A DNA stretch of 64,000 nucleotides from Helichrysum umbraculigerum (Eukaryota; Streptophyta; Magnoliopsida; Asterales; Asteraceae), in assembly GCA_949592205.1 (NCBI GenBank), contig CATIUR010000003.1, forward strand, positions 150,969,259-151,033,258. Direction: 5' to 3'. Positions 34,685 through 46,611 of this stretch are shown one piece after another; position 1 is the stretch's first letter; every line of letters begins with the position of its first letter. The position numbers were made by a program, and so were the translations under genes. Below the pieces are notes generated by a model. It did not search any database and was not told the DNA's origin. It saw only the letters and a list, made by a program, of their open reading frames with translations.

Positions 34685-36056
34685 AAGTTTAGACCATTAG
34701 AATTTTTGTATTAAATTAAATGTTAGTATAAAAGGAACCATAATGTATAGCATACACTAACTTTGGTTAACATACTAACTAGAAAAGAGTTCACATGCAT
34801 GGCCACTTGCTTTCATTGTACAATTTATGTACGAGGCCAACTAGCTCCAAGAACAGGGTCGAGACTCCTTATTGTAAAATTTCTTATTTTAACTGCAATT
34901 CTTTCACTAATTAGATCAAGCGATTGTCGAATTCTAGATCTGTTTAAATGCAACAATCGTTTACACATATTGTACAATTTTTATGCTCACGGTTATGAAA
35001 CATAAAACAGTTTACATCGATCAAGTTATGATCAAGCATTCGAGCTACTCTGTCTTTTACTAATCAATTTTCATTTCAAAACCACATATGTTTAAAAAGA
35101 AAATTTTACCAATAAACTTAGTTGGTACTATATGTTTAGGAACAACTTAGTCAGTTCAACACATAAAAATTGAAATCTAATTTTCTGCAACATGCTTTGA
35201 AATGAATAAAATCCAAATCAATATATAACAACAATACTTAAAAATAATCGCACAAAACGATCACCCTACCGAATCTAAGTTAGGGTCAGTTGGGGTCGTC
35301 ACCAAGTCAAACGGAAACATTACAAATGCTTTTGTCCATATATTTTGCTGAAGTACGTTGACTATACCGACGGAATTCTACGAAATTTGATGAATAATGA
35401 GCCAACGAGCAAGAATCATCTTTTATCATGAACCCAAAAATATTTTAGCCATTCGGATCTTTTAAGGGCCGGAAAAGACATATTTCTATTTTTTAGTCAT
35501 ATTTCAAACTTCATGAATTGTTTTCTTATTTCGTAATTTAATGTAGTTTGTTTTGATTTGTTTCCAAGTATCCTAGGGTTTGGAAAGCTCGTAATAAAAG
35601 AATCATTCCGTATCGGTGAATTCGACTTGTTTAATTGGTCTTGTCATTCGTGTTGTTTGGTTGGTCATCGATTTGATATTACAATCCAACTGGTTTATAA
35701 TATGAATACTATCACATGCTAAATAAAAGGCTCAAAACCTCCTTAATTATTTCGATGACAATATTGTCTCTTTACTTTTTACATTATGATTAAATGATTA
35801 AATAAAGCATACATACATTTGTACATTTATAACACTACTATCTATCTTCGATATACAATTTAACTCAGATTTATCATATATCTTAGCAGTTTAAGACGTT
35901 CATTATATAATCTATATAGCTTATGCATAAGAATAAACAAAAAATAATTAAAAAACTGCATATGACACATATAGAACACCGTTTTAGATATCTAGAGATG
36001 AAGTCATCCGCGATGAGCTTCTTCATTAAGAATTGAATCGGATTGCCGATCAGTCG
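34685..36056. other. intergenic DNA between the LRX gene and the Tat element
   Basis: The LRX 3' region and AT-rich sequence. I see no further gene, transposon end or RNA gene. The frame 34763-35005 lacks support. Confidence 0.5.
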
Positions 36057-36061
36057 ATTAT

Positions 36062-36567
36062 TGTTGCTCCAAAAGGTGAAGTAACACGTTAGGTGAGGAC
36101 TAGTTTCTGCTTCGGGAGGCAGGACCGAAAGAGTACTCTGTGCGATCGTTGATGAGACCTTGAACCGAAAGGAGGATACCCCTTTCGGTTGGCGATTCCC
36201 TATTGGTAACTCCGACTACCGTTTGGATAGACGAGTTGTACGTCACAAATGTCAATGGTCTCTTTCGGTATCATAGTGTATTTAATGTCTGTCATCAATG
36301 CCCAACAACTGGTTGTTGGTCGGCTATTTATAATGCTTCACATGTCCTTCTTTTACCCATTTCGGTGTCCCTCTATTATTCGTTGGATATAAGTGCTAAC
36401 GCCGCCACTTGCAGCATTAATTAGATGTGACAACTCATCAGACAGTTCCCTTCGGTAGGACGAAGACCTGTGACATGATATTTCCTTGTAAGCCTGATGC
36501 TTTAGAGGTTCTCTTTTAGGTACAAGGTGCTTCGGTATCGGTATGCCGATACCGAGGTACGTCATCA
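36062..36567 (-). repeat. 3' LTR of the Tat element
   Basis: 506 bases, ends TGTTGCTCC and CGTCATCA. Substitutions against the other LTR lie near 36164, 36238, 36243, 36273 and 36291. Confidence 0.95.
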
Positions 36568-36579
36568 GCCCCCCAATCT
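36568..36579 (-). promoter_or_regulatory. polypurine tract of the Tat element
   Basis: The minus strand reads GATTGGGGGGC immediately before the 3' LTR, a standard plus-strand priming site. It confirms the minus orientation of the element. Confidence 0.75.
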
Positions 36580-36842
36580 ATTTTGGCAAAAAATCAGTAT
36601 TTTATGCCGAAATAGATTTATTAAAAATTATTATTATTTATTTATTTTTTATTTTTTTATATTTTTTTTAGTCGGCCGAAACCAAAACCATGTAGGTCTG
36701 CGTAGTCGGTCTTGTCGTTGATCTTGTATGCTGACGCGTGTAGAGTAATCATTACGTTGTCATGTCAATCTGTCAGAAGGGCGCGTCGGATAGCCAAGAG
36801 GGCGCGTCGGTACGCATTCCCGTAACGGTTATGTTTTCCTAT

Positions 36843-36850
36843 TATAAATA
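36843..36850 (+). promoter_or_regulatory. candidate TATA box for the antisense extra gene
   Basis: TATAAATA lies 300 bases before the start codon at 37150 on the plus strand, outside the LTR. This suggests the extra gene has its own promoter. Confidence 0.4.
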
Positions 36851-37149
36851 TGTGTAAACCGGTCATTTTCACATTATTTCACCCCTTTGGCTCTGCGACC
36901 GAAAGGCATTTCTACCACCGGAAACCTTCTGCTCTGCTGCCGAAAGCTAAATTCTCCCTTCCTTTCAGGTATATTTCTTTTCCACTATTTTATTATTGTA
37001 TTATTATTTCGTTTTACAAAGGTCTTCCTGCCATGCTCTCCCTTCGGTCATAGTTGTACGATACCGGGCTTTATATGAGTTGTATGTTGTTTTCTGTTTT
37101 TATAGCCTTCCTTTTCCTTTCGGTATATGTAGTTATATAATTCTTCGAC

Positions 37150-39659
37150 ATGGCCGACGGTATGGCTATTGGCAAGTGGGATAAAAGCTTCTCTGTAATG
37201 ACCCAGACCAACGTTAATATTTTTTGTGCCACCTTCAATATACCCATGGATCTTAACCCTACCGCTCCGGGACCCAATAAACGTATAGACGAGTTTCCGG
37301 AGGGTATGATAGGTGTTTATACCCGATTTTTTAATTGTTCCAACCTTTGTATACCTTTTTCCCGCTTCTTCCTTACTGTGATGCAATATCACAATTTTCA
37401 TATATCTCAACTAACTCCCGGTGCCGCCCTCAAAATTTCTTGTTTCGAAATTCAATGTCGATCCCTTGGTTTCGAACCCACAGTTCCCTTATTCCGTCGT
37501 TTCTATACCCTTAGCCGAAAGGGTAATTGGATTACGGTCGAACTTCGGCCGAAACCGATAGAAAGTTGCATCACCCAATACCCTACCAGTGTGAAGAAAT
37601 TGAAGGATCATTTTTTTTATATCAAAGCTTCTGCCGTACCCTTTAAGATGGTTTGGAAACCCTTTGGTGCTGTTATAAAGGATGACATGCCCACCGATGT
37701 AGAAGCTGGGGCCGACCTTGTTAAGACATTAATCACAAACAAAATGCGTGTCCGTAGCTTTTTTGAGCAAGCGTTGGTCATTGCTGGAATTAGTCGGGTT
37801 TGGGCGGATGCGGATTCGGTTCCGACTTTGATGTACGAAGGGGCAGGTGTGTGTGACCTTGTTGCCTTTTTTTATAGTTTGTTTATTTGAGCTAACCGTT
37901 TCTTTATTTTTCCGCAGAGATGAGTTTGAGGGCCTTCCTTCAGAAGAAAGACTTGACAAAGGTGACTGCCAGCTCTCGCCCGCGTCGGCCGGAAGAACCA
38001 GTGCATACCTCTATTCGTCCAGATATCGTTATCCACCCTTCGAACGAAACTGTGGAACTGGTTGAACCTGCACCTTTACCTGAGATATCCACCAAAGTTT
38101 CTCAGCCGAAGAGGAAAGAGGTTAACGAAGCCGAAGGTAGCGAGCAGCCGAAGAAAAGGCTAAAACGTGCGGCCCAACCTGCTAAATCTCCACCGAAGAA
38201 GAAAAAACAGGTGGTCGAGTCTTCTCAACGTCAGCTAATTGATGAGTCCACCGATACCGATACCGAAGGTGATATTTCTGATTTTGATACTTACAACGAT
38301 TCTTTTCCGGGTGGTACGCCCCTTGCTTCCGGGTGGTCCACCCCCGATGTTTTTATGAATGATCCAGGCTTCGAGAAGCTGAAAAGTAGTCCGGGTGTTC
38401 GGTGTATTGACCTGCAAGGTGTTCTTCGTCTTATAGGTTCGAGACATGCGCAGCCATTGTCGGCAGTTAGGCAGGAAGAGGTGGTGAATGTGGAGGATAC
38501 GCCCAGCGGTGATCATGGGTCGGAAGGTAGGAATAGGTATGACGATGGTGGGGGTAGATTTTTGGGGGAGGGTAGTAATTTACAAAAATTTGAAGAATTT
38601 GCGAGTGGGGTAGATTCTGATGCGCCAAGGTCTCGGTATGCCGAAGTTAGTGCCGAGGAGCTGGAGGCGGAATATGGTGAGAAGGTTTTTCGTCCCCAAT
38701 GGGACATAAAAAATAAAGATGTTCTCGATGATCCCTTCGTCTGTCGGGAGCTTATTCGTGGGTTAGCTACTCATGGTGAGAAACGTGCCATGGCCAACAA
38801 ATCCTCCATCCAGGTACGGCAATTAGTAATTTTAAATAAATTCAAACGAGGTTATGAAACGTTTAGAGTATGATTTTTTCTTTCTTTTGTGTAGGTTATG
38901 TCCGATTACTACTATCATGAGGCTGCCGCCGTTACTCATGGGAGAGAGGCAGTTCGCAGGTGGGAGATATGTTATGAGGCCCTTCGTCAGGAGAGACTGA
39001 AGATGAAAAAAGCCTTTGCCGACCTCCAGGAACGCGATGCCCGTATTTCGGAACTTCAAGCAAGGACTGATGAGAGTGTCTTGGATGAGGTTAACTTTTG
39101 GGTTGTTACCGAAAGGCTTCGTTTGATGGAGAAGAAAAGGGAAAAGGCCCTCGAGAAGGGGGGTCGTATGCAACAGCGGATTGATGAGTTCTCCGCCTCC
39201 ATTGCCGATCATGAAAGAACCCTAGCTACCGAAAGGAGCAGTGGCGCCGAAAGGCTTCTAGCAATGGAGCGGTCCAAGCAACAGGTAATCGATGAGCTGA
39301 CCAAGGTAAATGAAAGATTGCGGGAGGAACGTAGGTGGTTCGCCGCTCATTCATCTGGTCATGCCTTCGAGACCCTTCGCCAGAGCTACGAATACTTGCG
39401 ATCCGTTGCTGTTGTTCAGAATGCAGCTATAACCTACGGTCGTCATGAGGGCGTTCTCCTTGGTTACCATAATTCGAGGATGAATGTCCCTATCGAGACG
39501 TCGGAAGGTTATGATAAAGAGGCCGAAAGTCAGTTGGATGCTGCTGCTGATGAGTTGGGACAGGTGCAATATCCTTATCTTCAGAGGATTGCCGAGAGTG
39601 GTGACGTCTCGATTGAAGATTTTAAAACTATCAAGCCTGCTCCCGCCCCCGATACTTAG
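37150..39659 (+). CDS. antisense extra gene (aORF) of the Tat element, Transposase_28-like, three exons
   Basis: Exons 37150-37846, 37918-38813 and 38895-39659 join through two short GT-AG introns (71 and 81 bases) with consistent phases into 785 residues without a stop. Exon 1 matches the globular domain annotated in databases as putative gypsy-type transposon protein (Transposase_28), for example IPFSRFFLTVMQYHNFHISQ and the RKGNWITVELRP segment. Exon 2 is charged and low complexity, with Lys-rich clusters that could be nuclear signals. Exon 3 is a long coiled coil (EALRQERLKMKKAFADLQER and onward). It is not a transposase; its function is unknown. It is the only intact reading frame of the element. 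The gene reads opposite to gag-pol, toward integrase. Confidence 0.8.
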
Positions 39660-39839
39660 GAATTTGTAAATTGTTGCTGATACATTCCCAAATAACATTT
39701 TGTTTGTAAATATATCCTCGGCCTCGTGCCGTTTTGTCTATAATTTTATTTTATTTTGTTCTTTTTTATTCCGTTTTACCACTTGCTTATGAACTGTGTT
39801 TTTGTTCGGCATCTCATTAATTATGCCGTGATTTTGGTT

Positions 39840-40195
39840 ATGGACCGGAGGCTATTGATAATTTCCTACTTATACATCGTGCTTGATTAGGCCGTAAATC
39901 TTGTCGTAGGCCGAAGGCTATTGACAATTTTTATTTATATAACGGCCTTTGATTAGGCCGTAACTCTTGTCATGGGCCGAAGGCTATTGACAATTTTTAT
40001 TTATATATCGGCGTTTGATTAGGCCGTAACTCTTGTCATGGACCGAAGGCTATTGACAATTTTTATTTATATATCAGCGTTTGATTAGGCCGTAACTCTT
40101 GTCATGGACCGAAGGCTATTGACAATTTTTATTTATATATCGGCGTTTGATTAGGCCGTAACTCTTGTCATGGGCCGAAGGCTATTGACAATTTT
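39840..40195. repeat. 66-bp tandem repeat, six units
   Basis: The word GCTATTGA recurs at 39851, 39917, 39983, 40049, 40115 and 40181, exactly 66 bases apart. Units are nearly identical except the first two. The array lies between the ends of the extra gene and the integrase frame, where the two transcripts converge. Confidence 0.9.
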
Positions 40196-40444
40196 GTTGG
40201 TCAGTGATCTTTAGGCAAAGCGTCCCTTGCAGATTTATGTGACCTTAGGTTGAACATTTGCAACCACAATTTCGGTACACCAATCTTTGTCGGTGTGCCG
40301 GAGCGTGTTAGAGAGGTAACCTCAACCGTATGTCTTATATCGGATTGCCAAGTGTTAAACCGCTGCTCACAGCGTAAATATATTAATATTTATCAAAAGT
40401 ACAATTGGGACTAGTATTTAAAATTAGTCCCCTTGTCGGCATAC

Positions 40445-40960
40445 TCAAAAGTAGAATTTTCGGAGGTTCACTCCATTCCAACTTCTCGGCAATGCTTTTC
40501 CCTTTTCGTCAATGAGTTCGTAGGAGCCGTTACCGTGAGCTCTGGCTATACGATATGGACCTTCCCATTTTGGACCCATTTTCCCAAGGCTCTGTTGTCT
40601 GCTTGCTTCATTCTTCCGTAACACATAGTCTCCGATACGGAATGTCGAAAGCCTTACGCGTTGGTTGTAGTATTGCTCTATCTTCTTCTTATGGTTAGCC
40701 TCTCTGATGGCGGCTATTTCACGTCTTTCTTCTAATAAGTCCAAGTTTAGCAACAATTCTTTGTCATTTCCGGCATCCTTTTCTCCTGAGGTTCGGTAAG
40801 TCAGAATTCCGATTTCCGTCGGTATAATGGCTTCTGATCCGTAGGTTAGGCTGAAGGGTGTTTCTCCATGACTTGTTTTTATCATTGTTCTATGTGCCCA
40901 CAACACATGTGGCAAGTGGTCCGTCCAATTGGAACCGTCCGTGTCAATCCGTGCCTTTAA
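40445..40960 (-). pseudogene. integrase C-terminal part of the Tat element
   Basis: This frame continues integrase after a frameshift or deletion near 41020. It contains HVLWAHRTMIKTSHGETPFS and the C-terminal DYVLRKNEASRQQSLGKMG to GPYRIARAHGNGSYEL region that binds DNA in gypsy integrases, and it ends near WNGVNLRKFYF. There is no chromodomain, consistent with Tat. It is out of frame with the rest of pol. Confidence 0.85.
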
Positions 40961-40980
40961 TCCTTCTACAATGCTCCGGT

Positions 40981-43560
40981 TTATCCTTTCGACTTGACCA
41001 TTTCCCTGTGGGTGAGCAACTGACGTGAATAGTTGTCTGCAAATTGCTTCCCGTTATCCATGACAATTTCCCTCGGTACGCCGAAACGGCAAACAATGTT
41101 ATCCCATACGAATTTCTTCACATTCTTCCCGGTTATCCTTGCTAGTGGCACTGCTTCGACCCACTTTGTGAAATAGTCTACTGCCACTAGGAGAAATTTT
41201 AATTTTCCCGGAGCTTGTGGAAAAGGACCAACTATGTCCATTCCCCATTTGCGGAAGGGCCAAGCGCTTACGACGGGTATCATATTCTGTTTCGGCACCT
41301 TTGGTATTGGCGCATGAATTTGACATGCCCTACACTTTCGTATCTCTTGTACCGCATCCTGATGCATTGTAGGCCAGTAATAGCCTGCGTTCATAGCTTT
41401 CGCCACCACCGACCTTGGACCAAAATGTATCCCGCATGAACCCTCATGAATTTCTCTAATGACGTAATTGGCCTGAAGGGGTCCGACACACCGTAACATT
41501 GGTCCCAAGTATGATCTTTTGTACAGAATCCCGTCTTCGACCCCGAATCGTAAGGACTTGGCAGCTATTTTTTGTGCCTCCCTGTCATCTTCTGGAAGGA
41601 TACATTCGGTTAGATACTTGTAGATTGGTGTCATCCAGTTTGTCCCTTCTTCGGTCACAACCAAATTTACTTCATCACCCATGACCGAGGGTTTGCCCAG
41701 TGTTTCCACGAGAACTTGTTTTGTTAGGTGCTCGAAAGCCACTGAGGCTAATTTACTCAACGCATATGCTTTGTGATTCTTGCTTCGTGGTACTTGTTCT
41801 ATTGTCGCTCTTTCGAAATTATTCATCAGTTCTTTCGCTTTGTCTCGGTACCTTTTCATTACGTTACCTCTTGCCTCGTAGTCTCCATTTATTTGATTGG
41901 CTACCAGCTTCGAGTCCACGAAGACTTTTAACCTTTCGACACCCAATCTTGAGGCCAGGCGAAGCCCTGCTAGCAATGCTTCGTACTCTGCCTCGTTGTT
42001 GGACGCATCGAAATCGAAACGCAGTGCATACGTGTGCTCTATTCCCATTGGATCTGTAAGGATAAGTCCTGCACCAGAACCGAAACTATTTGATGCCCCA
42101 TCGGTGAATAAATTCCACTCGGTTTCTTTTGGTATTTCCCCTGTCAGCATTTCAGCAACGAAATCCGCCAATATCTGGCCTTTTATTGCTGTTCGTGACT
42201 GATATTCAATGCCATGTTCGCCCAGCTCGATTGCCCATTTTGCCAATCGGCCAGAAACTTCCGGTTTGTGCAGCACCTGCCGGATTGGCTGGTCAGTTAT
42301 TACGATTACTTGATGTGCCTGGAAGTATCGCCTTAGGCGTCTCGAGGCATGAACCAAAGATAAGACCAATTTTTCTAAAGGAGAATAATTCGTTTCCGGA
42401 CCATGTAGTGCCCGACTGATGAAATATATAGGAAGCTGTTTGCCCTCCCTTTCGGCCATTAATACCGCACTGACTGCTTCATTTGCTGCCGCTAGGTATA
42501 GGTATAACGATTCTCCTGTTTTCGGTGCTACAAGCATCGGTAGAGATACGAGGGCGAGCTTTATTTCCTCGAAGGCCTTGTCGGCCTCAACCGTCCATTT
42601 GAAGTTTCGTTTGTTCACACCGTTTTTCAATGTTTTGAAGAACGGAAGTGATCTTTCGGCTGAACGAGACAGATACCTGTTTAATGCCGCCAATTTCCCG
42701 TTTAGGTTTTGGACCTCCTTTATCGTCTTCGGTGGACGCAAGTCGACGATAGCCTTTGTTTTATCAGGGTTTGCCCTTATACCTCTTTCTGTGATGATAT
42801 GTCCCAAGAATTTGCCTTTTTCCACCCCGAACATACATTTTTTTGGGTTTAGCTTCATGTTAATTCTCCGGAGGTTGTCAAAGGTTTCTTGTACATCGGC
42901 AAGCATTACCTGTGGTGCCCTGCTCTTTATCACAATATCATCGACATAGGCCTCCAAGTTTCTCCCAATCTGTTCCTTGAAACTTCTATCGACCAACCGC
43001 TGATATGTCGCGCCCGCATTCTTTAGACCGAAAGGCATTTTTCGGTAGCAGTAAACCCCTTGATCTGTATGAAAAGCCGTTTTATCTTCGTCTTCTTTTG
43101 CCATCTGAATCTGGTGATACCCCTTGTATGCATCCAGAAAACATTTATACTTGAAGCCAGAGAGAGCTTCGACCTTCCAATCTATTTCCGGTAGGGGGTA
43201 GGGGTCCTTCGGACAAGCGGTGTTAATATCCTTGAAATCGACACACATTCTCCATGAACCGTCGTTCTTCTTTACCATTACTGGGTTAGCGATCCAGGTA
43301 CGGTACTTTACTTCCCTCACAATTCCGGCATTTACTAGTTTATCTACTGACTCACACGCCGCTTTGCTTCTTTCTGGTGCCAACGACCTCTTTTTCTGCA
43401 CTACGGGTCTTATACTTTTGTCTGCGTTCAGACGGTGTTCGATAACGTCCCTCGGTACACCCGTCATGTCGGATTCTGTCCATGCAAAGACATCTATATT
43501 CTTTTTTAACAGGAGCAATAGCCCCGTTTTTATATGTTCCGGTATTCTACTACCGATGGA
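40981..43560 (-). pseudogene. reverse transcriptase, RNase H and integrase core of the Tat element
   Basis: The open part starts near 43560 in this frame. Reverse transcriptase has the catalytic YVDD box in LEAYVDDIVIKS. RNase H has the acidic sites in LFTDGASNSFGSGAGL and ASNNEAEYEAL. The integrase zinc region (H in IHEGSCGIHFG, then CRACQIHAP) and the first two catalytic Asp (WGMDIVGPF and IVMDNGKQF) are present. Directly after the second Asp a small deletion changes the frame, so the catalytic Glu is lost and a stop follows at 40981. The N-terminal junction to protease is also shifted by one base. The enzyme cannot be made as one polyprotein. Confidence 0.92.
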
Positions 43561-44757
43561 TATACTGGTTGCTCCGGGTATTGAGGATTAAGAATGAACT
43601 TTTCTTCAGTTTCTTCGGACGTCATATCCTTCGGGCCCCCGGATTCCAGTGGCTTTTTTGCCGGGGCCTCGTGAGAGTTTTCTTCGTATAATTCCCTTTC
43701 GGCTTGCAAACTTTCACGAACTTCTTTTCTATCTGCTCTGACTGTTGCGATGCCATGTGGAGTTGGGAACTTCATGATTGCATGCATGGTGGATGCTACA
43801 GCCCGTAAGGCAGATAGGCCCGGACGGCCTAGTAGAATGTTGTAGGACGAGGGGGCGTCGACCACTAAGAATCGCAAGATTATCGTTCGGCTTAATGGGT
43901 ATTCACCAAAGGTTACCGGTATGGCTACTTCACCCATCGGCCATACTCTTTCTCCTGCAAAACCTACGAGGGGTCCTTCGGTGTTTCGAATCTTTTGTTG
44001 AAATTCTGGCTCCAACGCTCGGAAACAATGCGCATACATGATTTCTGATGTGCTACCTCCATCTACGTAGATCCGATGTACCATTTGATTTCCAACTTCA
44101 GCTTTTTTGACCAGTGGGTCGCTGGTCGGAATATTTCCTGGTTCAGTTGGAAAAGTGATTGGTTCTTCCATCCAGTCTTCTGAGCGTTCCTTTCGTTTGG
44201 ACCGATTCCATTCGGAGTATGTCACCATTATAGATTTCCCGCGCCCCTTCGGCCCGCCGTCTTTCTGACCAAGTGGCACGATAGCTTTACTTTCCTGTTT
44301 CACTACCGTCCCACTCCTAACGTCTTTTATCAGATGAGTTAGCTGTCCTGACTTCAATGCTTCTTCAATTTGTTTTCGAAGTTGAAAACAGTCGTTTGTA
44401 TGATGGCCTCGGTCATTATGGAATTCGCAGAATCTGTCCATATTCCTCCGTTCGGGTGTCCCGGTTAGTGGACCCGGGGGTTTGAAGATCGAACGGGCTT
44501 CTTCAGTGGCCAAGATTTCACTGGGGGTTTTTGTGAGCGCCGTGAAGGGCATATTCCTTCGGTGAGACGTGGCCGGTGGCATAGTAGTTTGAGGGACTTT
44601 CCGGTGCTCCGGTCTGCTTGAACCGTAAGTCAGGAATGGACGAGGATTCACGTTGCCTTTCCAAGTGTTCTGCCCTTTGGGGTTCCCCTTTCGGTTGGCG
44701 GAATCAGGAACCTGCGAGGCCGCTGCTTCCTTTCCTCGTATGAAGGCTTTAGTAATT
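43530..44757 (-). pseudogene. zinc knuckle and aspartic protease region of the Tat element
   Basis: It shares its frame with gag but is separated from it by a TAG at 44760-44762. It holds a knuckle-like CEFHNDRGHHTNDC, then the protease with the active-site block RIYVDGGSTSEIMY and the flap-side segment SSYNILLGRPGLS. It ends at 43530 because of a frame change before reverse transcriptase. Confidence 0.85.
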
Positions 44758-44759
44758 TC

Positions 44760-45710
44760 CTACATTTCTTCCGTTGAATTCGGCACTTTGTTGTTTAATT
44801 TCTCGATTAGTTGCTTGTTTCGTATTCCATGCATGAAACCTGAAATCTGCATGAGTTCAGTGGTGCCACCTATCTCGATGCTTTCCGTTTTGAACCGGTC
44901 CATGAACTCTTGAAGTGTTTCGTTCTCCCGCTGCTTTATGTCATGTATTTCCACCGCGTGTCGAGTGTACCTTTTTTGGGAGGTGAAATGTGCGGAGAAA
45001 GCTTTCCTTAGCTCTTCAAAACTATCAATCTTTCCGACTGGGAGACTATCAAACCACATTCGAGCTGACCCGGATAATGTCTGCGCGAACATATGGCACC
45101 ATAGAGGCATGGACCACTGTTCCATTTCAGCCACCCCTGAAAAAAGGCTCAAGTGGTCGTCCGGGTCTGTTGTTCCGTCATAGATCCTTACATGAGAAGG
45201 CATTCTCATTCGGGAAGGTCTTCAGCAATTGGCTATTCGGGAGGTGAATCTTCTTGCAACCGACGGTTTGTAGGGAGAATTCAGTTCGTCCTCCGAACTG
45301 TCGGTATCTGAGGAAGTATCGCTTGTGGTTGCGGTGTAGCCACTTGACGTAGTAGCGTGATTCTTCTTTGACGACTTAGTTTCGGTTTTCCGTAACCTCT
45401 TGGGATGTTTTCCCTTCGACCTCGGTCGTTTCTTTTTGGGACGCGTTTTACGTTCTTCCGTCCAACGGGATTTCTTGGGTGTGTTCCCTGTGTGGCTTGT
45501 CATTTCATCTTCCGTCGTATCGGGATCTTCATATGATAGTTTCCGAGGTGCACCCCTCGGGTCCTCCTTCTCGATGGTATCCATGATTGTTTTCAACTTC
45601 TCGAAGTTGTTTTTAACAAATATAGGTGTAATCTCATTTGCTGGCGCATCTGCTTCACCCTCGACATCCTGTCCCGCCGAAGGTGGATCTTCTGGTGCTA
45701 TAATTGCCAT
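44760..45710 (-). pseudogene. gag of the Tat element, interrupted by an in-frame stop
   Basis: The N-terminal part (45710-45222) is acidic then strongly basic and Ser/Thr-rich, and ends at a TGA at 45222-45224. The same frame resumes from about 45209 with the capsid-type retrotransposon gag domain, including RIYDGTTDPDDHLSLFSGV and SGSARMWFDSLPVGKIDSF, to a second stop at 44760. Both stops are in frame, so they look like later nonsense mutations or depend on readthrough. Confidence 0.88.
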
Positions 45711-45750
45711 ATTGGTTTATTGGGTTATGTTCTGGTTGTAATCTATCGGT

Positions 45751-45766
45751 CCCACGGATGGCGCCA
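45751..45766 (-). promoter_or_regulatory. primer-binding site of the Tat element
   Basis: The minus strand reads TGGCGCCATCCGTGGG two bases inside the 5' LTR end. The form fits Tat/Athila-type primer sites. I do not assign the tRNA. Confidence 0.7.
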
Positions 45767-45768
45767 AA

Positions 45769-46274
45769 TGTTGCTCCAAAAGGTGAAGTAACACGTTAGG
45801 TGAGGACTAGTTTCTGCTTCGGGAGGCAGGACCGAAAGAGTACTCTGTGCGATCGTTGATGAGACCTTGAACAGAAAGGAGGATACCCCTTTCGGTTGGC
45901 GATTCCCTATTGGTAACTCCGACTACCGTTTGGATAGACGAGTTATACGCCACAAATGTCAATGGTCTCTTTCGGTATCAGAGTGTATTTAATGTCTATC
46001 ATCAATGCCCAACAACTGGTTGTTGGTCGGCTATTTATAATGCTTCACATGTCCTTCTTTTACCCATTTCGGTGTCCCTCTATTATTCGTTGGATATAAG
46101 TGCTAACGCCGCCACTTGCAGCATTAATTAGATGTGACAACTCATCAGACAGTTCCCTTCGGTAGGACGAAGACCTGTGACATGATATTTCCTTGTAAGC
46201 CTGATGCTTTAGAGGTTCTCTTTTAGGTACAAGGTGCTTCGGTATCGGTATGCCGATACCGAGGTACGTCATCA
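45769..46274 (-). repeat. 5' LTR of the Tat element
   Basis: 506 bases, the same ends as the left copy, next to the primer-binding site and followed by the ATTAT duplication. Confidence 0.95.
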
Positions 46275-46279
46275 ATTAT

Positions 46280-46611
46280 CTTTATCATCGTCTCATCCTG
46301 CACAAGACGTAAATGACCTTTAACTAAATAAAAATCTTTAAGTTATTTTATTCAAGAAACTAAGGTGCTTTGCGCCTTTGCCTACTTAATACTCAATTAG
46401 CTTGTAAGAACAAAATACGTAGTAATTATTTTCAAACATAATCTATTATGATACGGTTATCAATTTATAAGTAAATTGTTTTCTGATCAAGCATATTTTT
46501 ACACTTGAGTGCGGGTTGGATTGGACCGATTCGTTACACTTCGTGGCTTACGTGGGTAACCCTTAAACTCGTATCGAACGAAGCAAAGGGCGGTAAGAAT
46601 CGGGATGAACC
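46280..46611. other. intergenic DNA between the Tat element and copia-1
   Basis: A short AT-rich interval without gene or element boundary. Confidence 0.5.

Larger units (their letters stand above)
36057..46279 (-). mobile_element. complete Ty3/gypsy element, Tat lineage, with antisense extra gene
   Basis: Two 506-base LTRs (36062-36567 and 45769-46274) enclose gag, protease, reverse transcriptase, RNase H and integrase on the minus strand. The host duplication ATTAT flanks it (36057-36061 and 46275-46279). By eye the LTRs differ at five positions, about 1 percent, which implies a recent insertion. The polypurine tract complement lies beside the left LTR and a TGGCGCC-type primer site beside the right one. 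Between integrase and the 3' LTR sits a spliced gene on the opposite strand. Antisense extra ORFs in this position are known for Tat-lineage elements. gag-pol carries stops and frameshifts. Confidence 0.95.

Noticed and set aside
37729..37959. Minus-strand 76-codon frame over intron 1 of the extra gene
   Set aside because: Antisense shadow; the plus strand has matching splice sites and continuous domain similarity.
41215..43591. Several plus-strand frames of 60-176 codons
   Set aside because: Antisense shadows of the reverse transcriptase and integrase region; no domains, and codon patterns follow the minus-strand gene.
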